Assembly (NCBI RefSeq): GCF_000016125.1
Contig: NC_009135.1
Location: 1,488,001-1,552,000, forward strand
DNA: 64,000 nt
Reading direction: 5' to 3'
From: Methanococcus maripaludis C5
GTDB taxonomy: Archaea > AGJL01 > Methanococci > Methanococcales > Methanococcaceae
Shown here: one piece after another, positions 8,929 through 18,720 of the stretch
Layout: each line of letters starts with the position of its first letter
How positions within the stretch are numbered: the stretch's first letter is position 1
Notes under the pieces: model-generated
What the model was told of the DNA's origin: nothing
What the model saw: the letters and a program-made list of their open reading frames with translations, nothing else
Databases searched by the model: none
Translations under genes and position numbers: made by a program

Positions 8929-9223
8929 AAATACTTTTTTAAAATTTTTTCAAAAATTATTATGGTGATATTTGATTTTTTAATAGCATTAGTTATTTTG
9001 CATAGGATATCATATTATTTATTGGTAAAAAAATAATTTTCATGTATGTACAAAATATTAATAACAAATACTATGATATGATATACAGAAGAAATTTTAT
9101 TAATATATTTATACTTAACTTATTACATTAAATAATCTAATGATTAATATTTATATAGGTATTAACCCTTAATAGCTTTTATATTACCTAGATTAATCTA
9201 TAGTAAATATTGAGGTGTAAGAA
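8929..9223 (+). promoter_or_regulatory. hmd upstream region with TATA box
   Basis: 295 bases, very AT-rich, with no gene. ATATTTATATAGG (about 9146-9158) is the likely TATA element and would give a leader of some 45 nt. GAGGTG precedes the start codon. Imperfect repeats of TAATCTA and ATGATAT surround the TATA box and could be regulator sites, but none is a clear palindrome. Confidence 0.5.
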
Positions 9224-10288
9224 ATGAAAGTGGCAATATTAGGTGCAGGCTGCTACAGAACGCACGCTGCATCAGGAATCACAAACTTTTCAAGAGCTGC
9301 ACAAGTTGCAAAAGAAGTAGGAATCCCTGAAATTACAATGACCCACTCAACAATCACAATGGGTGCAGAATTATTACACTTAATCCCTGAAATCACAGAA
9401 GTTGTTGTTTCAGACCCTTGCTTTGCTGAAGAACCTGGAATTGTAGTACTCGACCAATTTGACTACAAAACAGTTATGGAAGCACACTTAGCAGGAGATG
9501 CAGAAAAAGTAATGCCTGAAATCAGAGAAGCTGTAAAAGCTAAGGCAAAAGAAACACCAAAACCACCTAAAGGATGTATTCACTTCGTACACCCTGAAAC
9601 CATAGGTTTAAAAGTAACTGCAAGCGACGTTGAAGCTGTAAAAAATGCTGACATCGTAATCACATGGTTACCAAAAGGTGGCAGCCAACCTGCAATCATT
9701 GAAAAATTCGTTGGTGCAATCAAAAAAGGTGCAATTGTAACACACGCTTGTACAATCCCAACGCCAAAATTCGCAAAAATCTTCAAAGACATGGGAAGAG
9801 ACGATTTAAACATTATTGCATACCACCCGGGAGCAGTTCCTGAAATGAAAGGTCAAGCATTCCTTTCAGAAGGTTTAGCCGATGCAGAAAAGGTAGAAGA
9901 ATTCTACTGTATGGCAAAAACTGCAAGAGGGGAAGCATTCAAAATGCCTGCAAACTTAATCAGCCCCGTATGCGACATGGGTTCAGCAGTTACCGCACCA
10001 GTTTACGCTGGTATCTTAGCTTACAGAGATGCAGTAACCCAGATATTGGGCGCTCCTGCAGATTTCGCTCAAATGATGGCTGACGAAGCAATCACACAGC
10101 TATTAGAATTAATGAGAAGCGAAGGCATTAAAAACATGGAAGATAAATTGAATCCTAAAGCACTAACCGGTACTGCAGACAGCATGTGCTTTGGTCCTTT
10201 AGCAGATATCCTTCCTACTTCCTTAAAAGTTCTCGAAAAACACACAAACGAAAATAAATGCGAATGCAGCTGTTCAATAAAACCTTAA
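9224..10288 (+). CDS. hmd: H2-forming methylene-H4MPT dehydrogenase ([Fe]-hydrogenase)
   Basis: Transfers hydride from H2 to methenyl-tetrahydromethanopterin in CO2-reducing methanogenesis, using the FeGP (iron-guanylylpyridinol) cofactor. It has 354 residues. A Rossmann start GAGCYRTH includes His14, the catalytic base known for this family. Cys176 in VTHACTIPT is the iron ligand. The C-terminal half carries PVCDMGSAV and GTADSMCFGPL. The last residues (KCECSCSIKP) are cysteine-rich, a feature I do not associate with the family core. The cofactor genes hcgA and hcgG follow in the same direction, so the enzyme and part of its maturation pathway are clustered. Confidence 0.97.
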   Translation: MKVAILGAGCYRTHAASGITNFSRAAQVAKEVGIPEITMTHSTITMGAELLHLIPEITEVVVSDPCFAEEPGIVVLDQFDYKTVMEAHLAGDAEKVMPEIREAVKAKAKETPKPPKGCIHFVHPETIGLKVTASDVEAVKNADIVITWLPKGGSQPAIIEKFVGAIKKGAIVTHACTIPTPKFAKIFKDMGRDDLNIIAYHPGAVPEMKGQAFLSEGLADAEKVEEFYCMAKTARGEAFKMPANLISPVCDMGSAVTAPVYAGILAYRDAVTQILGAPADFAQMMADEAITQLLELMRSEGIKNMEDKLNPKALTGTADSMCFGPLADILPTSLKVLEKHTNENKCECSCSIKP

Positions 10289-10346
10289 ATACAATAAAAT
10301 ATATTTCTTTTTTAATTTTCAGCGTAATTTACAATCCGGTGGTTTA

Positions 10347-11372
10347 ATGATATTTTCGAAAATAAGAGGCAATTTTCAAGACCTCAAAGATGGAAAAATA
10401 AGTGTAAAGCAGGGATTAATCACAAAATCGGATGCAATTGAATTATTTAATATTAAAAACTGGAAAGATTACTTAAAACTTTTTTCAATAGCCTCTGAAG
10501 TTAGGGATTTTTTTAAAAACGAGATTGAAATTACCTCAACCGTTCATGTTACAAACATCTGTTCTGTAACTCCAAAATGCGCATACTGCGGTTTTGCTGC
10601 AGGAACTAGTTCAGAAGGATATGTAGAACCATTTAGATCTAATGACGAACAGATAAAATCTTCTGCGGCTGCAGTTGAAAATTCAGGCATTAAAAGAGTC
10701 AGCTGTTCTTCCGGACATGGGTACAGTGGAAAGGAAGTAATAAGGGCACTTAAAGCAGTTAAATCAGCTTCTAATTTGGAAGTTTTGGTAAATGCTGGAG
10801 CAGACATAACTGAAGACTGTATTTCAGAACTTAAGAAATACAATATAGATACAATCTGCTGTAATCTTGAAACCACCAATAAATCAGTTTTTAATAAAGT
10901 TAAACCTGGGGAAAATTTAGATGACAGAATATCCGTTTGTAAAATGGTTAAAAAACATGGAATTGAACTATCTTCAGGTCTTTTAATAGGAATTGGCGAA
11001 TCTTACGAAGATAGGGCTGAACACCTCTTCTTTTTAAAAGAACTGGATGTTGAAGAAATTCCAGTAATGGGTTTTAACCCGTACAAGGATACCCCAATGG
11101 AACAATGCCCAAAATGCTCTGCAATTGAACAGGCAAAAACTATTGCAATTGCAAGACTATTATTCCCCAATATCAGGATTACCTCACCAACACCAACAAT
11201 GGGTCCAGAATTGGCCCAATTTGCACTTTTAGGCGGTGCAAGCAATATTGCCACAGTAATTCCCGACAACCACCCGATGAATATCAAAGGTGTTGGAAAT
11301 CCAAAAACTGGAAATCTTAACGATGTTATATGTATGATGAAAGAACTTGGACTAACCCCAAAACTAAATTAA
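10347..11372 (+). CDS. hcgA: FeGP cofactor biosynthesis radical SAM protein HcgA
   Basis: Radical SAM enzyme of the BioB/PylB-like group required for the [Fe]-hydrogenase cofactor; its exact reaction is not settled. It has 341 residues. The cluster motif near the N-terminus is NICSVTPKCAYCGF, that is C-x5-C-x2-C. This spacing is characteristic of HcgA and differs from the usual C-x3-C-x2-C. GSSEGY-like and GHGYSG segments and the late GGASNI match the biotin-synthase-like barrel. It lies 58 bases after hmd with GGTGG before the ATG, and hcgG follows 30 bases later. Confidence 0.93.
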   Translation: MIFSKIRGNFQDLKDGKISVKQGLITKSDAIELFNIKNWKDYLKLFSIASEVRDFFKNEIEITSTVHVTNICSVTPKCAYCGFAAGTSSEGYVEPFRSNDEQIKSSAAAVENSGIKRVSCSSGHGYSGKEVIRALKAVKSASNLEVLVNAGADITEDCISELKKYNIDTICCNLETTNKSVFNKVKPGENLDDRISVCKMVKKHGIELSSGLLIGIGESYEDRAEHLFFLKELDVEEIPVMGFNPYKDTPMEQCPKCSAIEQAKTIAIARLLFPNIRITSPTPTMGPELAQFALLGGASNIATVIPDNHPMNIKGVGNPKTGNLNDVICMMKELGLTPKLN

Positions 11373-11402
11373 CTATTCTTATCCGCAAAATAAGGTGAAA
11401 TT

Positions 11403-12935
11403 ATGAAAGAACTCATAACAAATTCATTAAATGATCTTGATTCTGCAATGGAACTTCGAGAATTAGTTATAAACAAAATTAACAATCAAAAATTAACAGA
11501 ATCAGATATTATTGAAATTGTAGATACTGTTGATGATCTTAATTTTGAAGATACACAGAAATTAGGAAGCATTTTTCGTAGATTCCCACTAGGTTGCGAT
11601 ATATTGGAAATTGGGGTTGGACCCTGTGCTTCATCATTAACCCTCCCTCAATTTATCGAAAACTGTGTTTTAACAGAGCATATGGGTTTTCCAATACACC
11701 TTTGCGGATATGCTCTCGCAGATATTGCGGAAAAAGAAGGATTAACACCAATTGCGGTCATGAATGAAGTTTATAATAACGTTGAAGTTCCCCTCGATCT
11801 CGACCATTTTGGACGATTTGGTCCAATGAGATTTCCAAAAGAAATATCCCACTGTATGGGGGATTGCTATTATAACGGACCGCCATACAAAGGTTGCCCA
11901 AGAGACAGGATCCATAAAAGACTCACCACAAAAGAAAGAGAATATTCTAGTGAAGTTGCAGACTGGATAAAAAAATCAGCAACAGTCTGTGTAAACGTTG
12001 TTGAAGAACAGGGTGCCTGTGATCATGGTGCAGACATTTCTGAAATGGAAGATGTATCAAAAGCAGCCCATAAATTTGGCAGGGGAGTTGAAGGAATATT
12101 CCATATCGGAGACGGTTACGAAGAATTAATATCTGGTTTAAAAGCTTGCAACGACTTGGAAGTTGATGCACTCGTAGTCGAAGGAGGGCCTTTTAACAGG
12201 TCAAAAGACAGACTTAAAGATTTTGCAAAAGCAGTTGCGGTTTCGAGAATCCTTGTTAAAGGGGGAGTTGTTGCAACAAACGGTGCATATGAAGATGAAT
12301 GTAGAGTTGGACTTAGAAGTGGATTAAACGTAATATTATCAGGATTTAGTGGTAACCATCACGGATACATGTGTGGGCATAATATTAAAGAAGCTAGAAG
12401 GAACAACTTTGGACTTCCAAGAGTTTTAAAAATAATGAAAGAAGAAGCTGAAAAAATTAACATCTGTATTGCAAACAGGGAACTATTAAAAGTACTTGCA
12501 AAAAGCAGTAGATTTTTAAACTACAAAGGAAACCATATGATATATCCTTCAATGATTGGGGACTATTTTATGGGTGACGCCCACTGGGTAGCAGTTACAA
12601 ATAGTGGAATGTATAACTCGCCGTACTTTGGAAAAACACTTGATTCTCTTGAAGAAGAGTTAAATTGCGATAAAGTAGGGGTTCTTGGTGGAAGGTACAT
12701 CTCATGGAGTATTGCAGATACACTGAAACCTGAAGAATTATACGTAAGCGATGTTGACCCTTGGGTTGAGCATGCGACCGTCAAAATCTTAAATGATAAC
12801 GGAATAAATGCATATGCTTGCAATGGTAGTGATAAAAAGGCTCTTGAAAGTGCTGACAAATCAGTAATTACTACCATGATTCCTGAAATCTTAATTAGGA
12901 TTAGAAATAAATTTGATGCAATATCCTTAATTTAA
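11403..12935 (+). CDS. hcgG: FeGP cofactor biosynthesis protein HcgG
   Basis: Large 510-residue protein encoded directly behind hcgA. Proteins in this position in hydrogenotrophic methanogens are called HcgG and are described as fibrillarin-like. Visible features: many conserved-looking cysteines and histidines (CMGDCYYNGPPYKGC, EEQGACDHGAD, HHGYMCGHNI) that could bind metal or a cluster, and a C-terminal segment VGVLGGRYISW resembling a nucleotide- or SAM-binding Rossmann glycine loop. Its role in FeGP assembly comes from gene context and family knowledge; the chemistry cannot be read from the sequence. AGGTGA precedes the ATG. Confidence 0.83.
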   Translation: MKELITNSLNDLDSAMELRELVINKINNQKLTESDIIEIVDTVDDLNFEDTQKLGSIFRRFPLGCDILEIGVGPCASSLTLPQFIENCVLTEHMGFPIHLCGYALADIAEKEGLTPIAVMNEVYNNVEVPLDLDHFGRFGPMRFPKEISHCMGDCYYNGPPYKGCPRDRIHKRLTTKEREYSSEVADWIKKSATVCVNVVEEQGACDHGADISEMEDVSKAAHKFGRGVEGIFHIGDGYEELISGLKACNDLEVDALVVEGGPFNRSKDRLKDFAKAVAVSRILVKGGVVATNGAYEDECRVGLRSGLNVILSGFSGNHHGYMCGHNIKEARRNNFGLPRVLKIMKEEAEKINICIANRELLKVLAKSSRFLNYKGNHMIYPSMIGDYFMGDAHWVAVTNSGMYNSPYFGKTLDSLEEELNCDKVGVLGGRYISWSIADTLKPEELYVSDVDPWVEHATVKILNDNGINAYACNGSDKKALESADKSVITTMIPEILIRIRNKFDAISLI

Positions 12936-12936
12936 A

Positions 12937-12968
12937 CCTGCCAAAAAGAGGCAGGGGCTTCTTTTGGT
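12937..12968 (+). terminator. Hairpin with T-rich tail after hcgG
   Basis: CCTGCC (12937-12942) and GGCAGG (12950-12955) form a 6-bp GC stem with loop AAAAAGA two bases after the hcgG stop, followed by CTTCTTTT. It probably ends or attenuates the hmd-hcg transcript. It also lies just ahead of the next gene's ribosome binding site. Confidence 0.5.
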
Positions 12969-12974
12969 GGTTAG

Positions 12975-13649
12975 ATGAACTGGAAAGGACATATTACTCT
13001 TGGAATAATAATGGGGCTTCCATTTATTTCAGCTCCTGAACAAATTTTTTTACTGGTTGCGGGAGCACTTTATCCTGATCTGGATCATGACGTAAAATCA
13101 GAAATAGTTCAAAGGGGGCTCTACATTTCTGGAGGACTTATTTTAGTTTCGATTTTGGCATATTTATTTAGGCCAGAATATTTTAACACAGGATTTTTTA
13201 TTGCAGCAGTTTTAAGCGGTTTAATTTACGTTATTCCATATTATGCAGAACATAGGGGGATTACACATACTTTTTTTAGTCTTGGCATTATGTCAGTTAT
13301 TTTAGGGTATTTAACGTTTAAATTATCGATAATATCCCCGATAATGGCGTCATTGATTGCTTTGATAATGGTTACAAATAACAACTTACTTGGAAAAAGT
13401 ATTGCGATTTCGGTTTTTGCATGGGTTTTGTACAATATAATTTCGACGTCTTTTACGACATTTCAGGGTTTAGAATTTTACATAATTCCAATCGCTATCG
13501 GTTATTTATCACATATCGTGGGTGACTGCATAACACCAATGGGATGTAAGGCACTTTATCCATCAAATTATACATTTAGAAAAAAAGAAGGCTTTTTTGC
13601 AGTTGCATTTTGGGTATTCTTGGTCTTTTATGTTGTAAAACTCGTTTAA
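12975..13649 (+). CDS. YdjM-family membrane-bound metal-dependent hydrolase
   Basis: 224-residue integral membrane protein with about five or six hydrophobic segments. The family signature includes an N-terminal histidine (NWKGHITLG), YPDLDHD, EHRGITHTFF and a late HIVGDCITPMG; the H and D residues are the proposed metal ligands. The family is named from E. coli YdjM (LexA-regulated); the function is unknown. GGTGG lies before the ATG. It follows hcgG with only 39 bases between, but the hairpin there may separate them. Nothing links it to the FeGP cofactor except position. Confidence 0.78.
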   Translation: MNWKGHITLGIIMGLPFISAPEQIFLLVAGALYPDLDHDVKSEIVQRGLYISGGLILVSILAYLFRPEYFNTGFFIAAVLSGLIYVIPYYAEHRGITHTFFSLGIMSVILGYLTFKLSIISPIMASLIALIMVTNNNLLGKSIAISVFAWVLYNIISTSFTTFQGLEFYIIPIAIGYLSHIVGDCITPMGCKALYPSNYTFRKKEGFFAVAFWVFLVFYVVKLV

Positions 13650-13680
13650 ATTAAAAATAAAAAATAAACTAAAATAAAAA

Positions 13681-14847
13681 TTATTTGATGTTTACAAGGT
13701 GCGCTGCTTTTTCTGCATTTTCCCTTGCTTTTGTAACGTTATCTGACACTGCAAGCGCTACACCCATTCTTCTTCCAACTTTTGCGATTGGTTTTCCAAA
13801 TAATCTTATCTTTGTGTCTTTTACTTTTGAAGCTTCGTGAATTTCATATTCTGGAGCCCACTTTAGAATTTCTGACTTTATAACGTGGCTTGCACCGGGA
13901 AACAATATATCAACGTTTACAGGAAGTCCCAAAATTGCCCTTGCGTGAATTTCAAACTCGCTCATTTTTTGAGTTACCATTGTAACCATTCCTGTGTCGT
14001 GCGGTCTTGGGGATACTTCACTAAATATCACTTCATCATCTAAAACGAAGAGTTCTACTCCAAAAATACCGTATCCACCAAGTTCATCAGTTATCTTCTT
14101 TGCCATTTCCTGTGCTTTTGCTTTAGTTGGCGCACACATTGGGTGAGGTTGCCAGCTTTCGTGGTAATCCCCATCAATTTGAATATGGCCGATTGGTTCG
14201 CAAAATCGAGTTCCTTCAGCAGTCCTTGCAGTTAAAAGGGTAATTTCATAGTCAAATTTAATAAATTCTTCAACGATTACCTTTGTTCCAATTCCCCTTG
14301 CAGCGCTTTTCGCGTAATCCCACGATTTTTCGATATCACCTTCAGATTTAATCGTACTCTGTCCTTTTCCGGATGATGACATGATTGGTTTTATAATACA
14401 AGGAATTCCAATTCTTTGAACTGCTTCTTTTAATTCTTCTAAGTTTTCTGCAAATTCGTACTTTGCAGTTCTTAATCCTAATTTTTCAAATGCGAGTCTT
14501 CTAATTCCCTCTCTGTCCATTGTAAGCTTTGTAGCATTTGCAGTTGGAACTACGTGGTATCCTTCTGTTTCCATTTCTTTTAATGTATCCGTGTTTATTG
14601 CTTCGATTTCCGGAACTATCAAGTCAGGTTTTTCCCTTTCAATTACTTCCCTTAAGGCCCCAGCGTCTTTCATGTCGATTACGTGAAATCTGTGTGCTAC
14701 CTGCATTGCTGGCGCGTTTTCGTAAGAATCAACTGCAATACATTCTACACCAAACCTTTGAGCCTCGATAATTACTTCTTTTCCTAATTCCCCACTTCCA
14801 AGAAGCAGTATTTTCTTAGCATTTGAAAAAAGAGGAGTACCAACCAT
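13681..14847 (-). CDS. purT: Formate-dependent phosphoribosylglycinamide formyltransferase
   Basis: ATP-grasp enzyme that adds formate to GAR in purine synthesis, the third step, without a folate. That fits a methanogen using H4MPT. It has 388 residues, the normal length. The N-terminal [10 protein letters not shown] binds nucleotide or substrate, [14 protein letters not shown] is the ATP-grasp lysine/glycine loop, and [12 protein letters not shown] is the metal-binding end. The start ATG has GGTGAAAC upstream. It stands alone and converges with the YdjM-like gene. Confidence 0.95.
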   Translation of the reverse strand: MVGTPLFSNAKKILLLGSGELGKEVIIEAQRFGVECIAVDSYENAPAMQVAHRFHVIDMKDAGALREVIEREKPDLIVPEIEAINTDTLKEMETEGYHVVPTANATKLTMDREGIRRLAFEKLGLRTAKYEFAENLEELKEAVQRIGIPCIIKPIMSSSGKGQSTIKSEGDIEKSWDYAKSAARGIGTKVIVEEFIKFDYEITLLTARTAEGTRFCEPIGHIQIDGDYHESWQPHPMCAPTKAKAQEMAKKITDELGGYGIFGVELFVLDDEVIFSEVSPRPHDTGMVTMVTQKMSEFEIHARAILGLPVNVDILFPGASHVIKSEILKWAPEYEIHEASKVKDTKIRLFGKPIAKVGRRMGVALAVSDNVTKARENAEKAAHLVNIK

Positions 14848-15030
14848 TGTTTCACCAAGCGTGTTAATTCATAACAGTATTCTAAATTTTATAGATAAAA
14901 AATATAAATAAATTTTGTTATAATATATCATAAGTTTAATCATGGCTTATTTTAAATTTTGACATTTTTTAATTGTTTTGAAATAAAACTAAAACTTGTG
15001 ATATAACTTTGAAACTAATCGGTGAACTAA

Positions 15031-15930
15031 ATGCCTCAAAAAGACTCCTGTCTTGATGATATATTAGAAACTTCTGAAAAATTGGAAAATATGTCCCAAA
15101 CTAAAGATATCGAAACCATAAAATTGAGCGATATAATCGAAAAAATGATCGAAATAACTTCGATCGCTAGAATTGAAAAGATCTTTGAAGAAAAGATCGT
15201 GTCAGGAAACCCAGTTGTAAATGTCGTTGTAAATGATGGATCTGCAAGGGGGCTTTTATCATTATGGTCTGAACAGATCGATCTTTTGAACGATTTAAAC
15301 GAAGGAGATGCAATATTAATTGAAAATGCGCATGCTCCAAAAAAATATAAAGATAGAATTCATTTGGCACTCTCAAAATCGGGTAAAATCTCAAAAATCG
15401 AGTCAGATTTGCCAGTAATTGATGAACTCCTAAAAAAATCCAGTGCTAAACGAAACGATTTTTCGAGAAAACTTATTTCCGAACTAAAAGAAGGAATGGG
15501 TGCGGAATTAAGAGGTTTAATTGTTGCAATTCATTCAAAAGAACCTTACTTTCCTGTTTGCGATAAGTGCAATAAAAAAATGGTTCTAAAAAAAGGTTAT
15601 GCAGTCTGTAAATGTGGAAATAAAGTCGATGAAGAAGATGAAAATTTAAAATGGCTGTTTTTATCCACATGCACTCTTGATGATGGCTCAGACACAGTCA
15701 GAACTACATTAAACGACAGCACGGAATATCTGGACTTTAACGAACTTAAAAGAATGATTATCGATGATGAAAATATTTTGGACGTTTTAAACGAAAAAAT
15801 GCTAGGGTTGGACATTTTGGCATCTGGATTTACAATATATGATGAATATCTAAAAGATACTGCATTTAGATGTAATTCATGGAATAAAATAAACGTTATG
15901 GATGAATTTAACAATAAATTAAAGGGATAA
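15031..15930 (+). CDS. RPA-like single-stranded DNA-binding protein with OB folds and zinc ribbon
   Basis: 299-residue protein. After a short acidic N-terminus there is a probable OB fold (residues about 45-115; VVNVVVNDGSARGLLSLW), then a second domain with a zinc ribbon CDKCNKKMVLKKGYAVCKC (CxxC...CxC, about residues 176-194) embedded in a further OB-like region, as in RPA large-subunit C-terminal domains. It is the first gene of a tight set: the next two genes also encode OB-fold proteins, 3 and 12 bases apart. I infer a replication protein A large subunit. The zinc ribbon and neighbours support it, but domain limits are estimates. Confidence 0.75.
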   Translation: MPQKDSCLDDILETSEKLENMSQTKDIETIKLSDIIEKMIEITSIARIEKIFEEKIVSGNPVVNVVVNDGSARGLLSLWSEQIDLLNDLNEGDAILIENAHAPKKYKDRIHLALSKSGKISKIESDLPVIDELLKKSSAKRNDFSRKLISELKEGMGAELRGLIVAIHSKEPYFPVCDKCNKKMVLKKGYAVCKCGNKVDEEDENLKWLFLSTCTLDDGSDTVRTTLNDSTEYLDFNELKRMIIDDENILDVLNEKMLGLDILASGFTIYDEYLKDTAFRCNSWNKINVMDEFNNKLKG

Positions 15931-15933
15931 ATC

Positions 15934-16251
15934 ATGTATAAACTTAAAAAAATTGGAGATATCAACCAATCATTGATTGACGGCAAAATTGCATTGATTG
16001 GAACGGTTATCGGAATTGAAAAGGAAGAAAATTACGATAAATTAGAAATTGAAGATTCTTCTGGAAAAATTCTTGTGTCTAAGAATAAATCCATTGAAAT
16101 AGCCTCTAGTTCACGTGTTTTAGTTTTTGGAACTGTAAAGATAACTCCAAAAGGGCTTATCATATTTTCAGAAGCTGTTGTCGATGTTAGCGAGTCTTCG
16201 CCAAAATTACTTGGGAAATTTATGGAAAAAATAGAAAATTACGATATTTAA
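15934..16251 (+). CDS. Small OB-fold protein, RPA-associated
   Basis: 105 residues, essentially one OB fold: alternating strands in KIALIGTVIGIEKEENYDKL, then an acidic EDSSGKILV turn and SRVLVFGTVKI. A single-domain OB protein beside an RPA-like large subunit recalls the small subunits of heterotrimeric archaeal RPA. The gene starts 3 bases after the upstream gene ends, with GGGAT as binding site. No catalytic motif is seen. DNA binding is inferred from fold and context. Confidence 0.65.
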   Translation: MYKLKKIGDINQSLIDGKIALIGTVIGIEKEENYDKLEIEDSSGKILVSKNKSIEIASSSRVLVFGTVKITPKGLIIFSEAVVDVSESSPKLLGKFMEKIENYDI

Positions 16252-16263
16252 CGGTGTATTATC

Positions 16264-16650
16264 ATGAGGATACCTGTAAAAAAAATACCGATAAAAGAAA
16301 TAACCTCTGGAAAATTTGTTGAAACCGAAGGCCAGTGGGAATCAAACTACATTGTAACCGAAAACTCGGAAAAGATTTCAAGGGTTGCATTGTACGGCGT
16401 AATTGTTTCAAAATATTCGAATATTGCAAAAGAATTCTGTTCTGTTACTGTCGAAGACCTAACTGATGATATTCGAGTTTCAGGATTTAAGGGAATGGCT
16501 AAAAAATTGGAAAATTTTAAGAAAGGGGACATTGTACTCGTTGTTGGAAGGCTTAGAAAAGATTTAAAAGAAAATACGTACGTATTTCCTGAAATCGTTA
16601 GAAAAGTCGAAGCTGACGAATTTTTCTTAAATGTATTTGAAAATTACTAG
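16264..16650 (+). CDS. OB-fold protein, RPA-associated
   Basis: 128 residues with an OB-fold pattern: SGKFVETEGQWES, SRVALYGVIVSKY, FCSVTVEDLTDDIRV and KKGDIVLVVGRLRKDLK. The order of strands and the closing VGRLR strand are like RPA32-type proteins. GGTG precedes ATG. The next gene (birA) begins about 10 bases later, so all four are probably one transcript. The three OB proteins may form one complex. Confidence 0.65.
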   Translation: MRIPVKKIPIKEITSGKFVETEGQWESNYIVTENSEKISRVALYGVIVSKYSNIAKEFCSVTVEDLTDDIRVSGFKGMAKKLENFKKGDIVLVVGRLRKDLKENTYVFPEIVRKVEADEFFLNVFENY

Positions 16651-16660
16651 TGTGGTTAAA

Positions 16661-17356
16661 TTGGATTTTGAGATAATTTCTAACGAAACGATAAATTCCA
16701 CAAATCTTTACGCTTACGATTTGGGAAAATTGGGTAAAAGAAATAAAATCGTAGTTTCAGAAATTCAAACTCACGGGAAGGGCCGACTGGATAGATCGTG
16801 GTTTTCTAACAAAGGTGGACTTTATTTTTCAGTTTTAATGGATATTAAAGACGTTGGAAAAATTGAAAAAATAAATTTTCTTGGATCAATTTCTGTTGTA
16901 GAAACTTTAAAAGAATTTTCAGATAAAAATTTTGAAATAAAATGGCCAAATGACGTTTTATTTGAAAATAAAAAAATATGTGGAATATTAACTGAATTAA
17001 ACGTATGTAATGGTTATTTGGTACTCGGAATTGGAATAAATATCAATAACGAAATTGATTCAGAAATTAAAAAGATCGGAACATCATTAAAAGAAATAGA
17101 AAACTTAAAATTTAACGTTGATTTAATTTTAAAAAAATTTATTGAAGTATTTGTTAAAAATTTAAAACTTGATGACGAATTGATTCTTGGAAAATACAAA
17201 AAATACTCAAAAACCATGTTTAAAGATGTGAATTTGACAATACTTGAAAAAACAGTAACTGGAAAAGTTGTTGACATTTCGTATAACGGGATTCACATCG
17301 ATACTGGAAATTATGTTGAAGTATTTAACGTTGGAGATTGCATCCATTTGAGATAA
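16661..17356 (+). CDS. birA: Biotin--[acetyl-CoA-carboxylase] ligase (biotin protein ligase)
   Basis: Attaches biotin, via biotinyl-AMP, to a carboxylase. In methanococci the expected target is pyruvate carboxylase subunit B. About 231 residues: the catalytic domain (HGKGRLDRSW biotin/ATP loop, IKWPNDVL, KICGILTE, VLGIGININ) plus the short C-terminal domain. There is no N-terminal DNA-binding HTH, so it is not a repressor. I prefer TTG 16661, which has GTGGTT upstream, over the codon at 16631 that overlaps the preceding gene. Co-directional with the OB-fold genes. Confidence 0.92.
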   Translation: MDFEIISNETINSTNLYAYDLGKLGKRNKIVVSEIQTHGKGRLDRSWFSNKGGLYFSVLMDIKDVGKIEKINFLGSISVVETLKEFSDKNFEIKWPNDVLFENKKICGILTELNVCNGYLVLGIGININNEIDSEIKKIGTSLKEIENLKFNVDLILKKFIEVFVKNLKLDDELILGKYKKYSKTMFKDVNLTILEKTVTGKVVDISYNGIHIDTGNYVEVFNVGDCIHLR

Positions 17357-17368
17357 AAAGGTGATAAT

Positions 17369-17986
17369 TTGATCTATAAATTAAATGGAAGAGGTTATGA
17401 TTCAAATTCGTACCTGATAGTGGATAAAAAAGTTATTTTAGTAGATCCTGGAACTCCTGGGACTTTTGAACATTTAAAAAAGGATGTTTTAAAGTATACT
17501 GACAAAATAGATTATATTATAAACACCCACTGCCATTTTGACCATGTTGGAAGCGATTATCTGTTTCAGGAAGAATTTAACGCTCCTGTTTTAATCCATG
17601 AATCAGAATTACAAGACCTTGCACAGAATAGTGATGTAACAGTTAGTCGGCTTTTTGGAGTAAATTTAACCCCTCCAAAAGATATTTTTACAATTGGCGA
17701 AGTCGAATCAGAATTAAAAGAAATTGGAATTGAAATTATACATACTCCGGGGCATACCGCTGGAGGAATAAGTATTTTGTATAAAGATTCGTTAATTACC
17801 GGAGATACACTATTTGCGTACGGTGTTGGACGTAGTGATCTTCCAACAGGAAACTTAATAAATTTACGAGAATCCATAAATTTGCTCGAAAAAATAGCTT
17901 ATAAAAAAGGGGTTTTAAAAATATACTCCGGACACGGAGAAGCTGGCGATTTGAGCGCGTTTTCAAATGCAATGTTATTTATATAA
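17369..17986 (+). CDS. MBL-fold metallo-hydrolase (glyoxalase II-like)
   Basis: 205 residues. The binuclear metal motif is THCHFDH; further ligands are in HTPGHTAGG, TGDTLF and YSGHGE, all in the right order for a hydroxyacylglutathione hydrolase-like enzyme. The thioester or other substrate is unknown. Start is TTG with GGTGATAA directly upstream. It lies 12 bases after birA and probably belongs to the same transcript. Confidence 0.87.
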   Translation: MIYKLNGRGYDSNSYLIVDKKVILVDPGTPGTFEHLKKDVLKYTDKIDYIINTHCHFDHVGSDYLFQEEFNAPVLIHESELQDLAQNSDVTVSRLFGVNLTPPKDIFTIGEVESELKEIGIEIIHTPGHTAGGISILYKDSLITGDTLFAYGVGRSDLPTGNLINLRESINLLEKIAYKKGVLKIYSGHGEAGDLSAFSNAMLFI

Positions 17987-18029
17987 TTTAAACCCCCAAA
18001 CTAATCATCGTTTTAAAATGTTGTGGTAA

Positions 18030-18701
<672 letters not shown>

Positions 18702-18720
18702 AAAAATATTTTAAAATAAT

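Noticed and set aside
8962-9036. 24-codon hydrophobic ORF upstream of hmd
   Set aside because: Starts within a GGTGATATTTG-like string, has no separate binding site, and is of a length expected by chance in AT-rich DNA.
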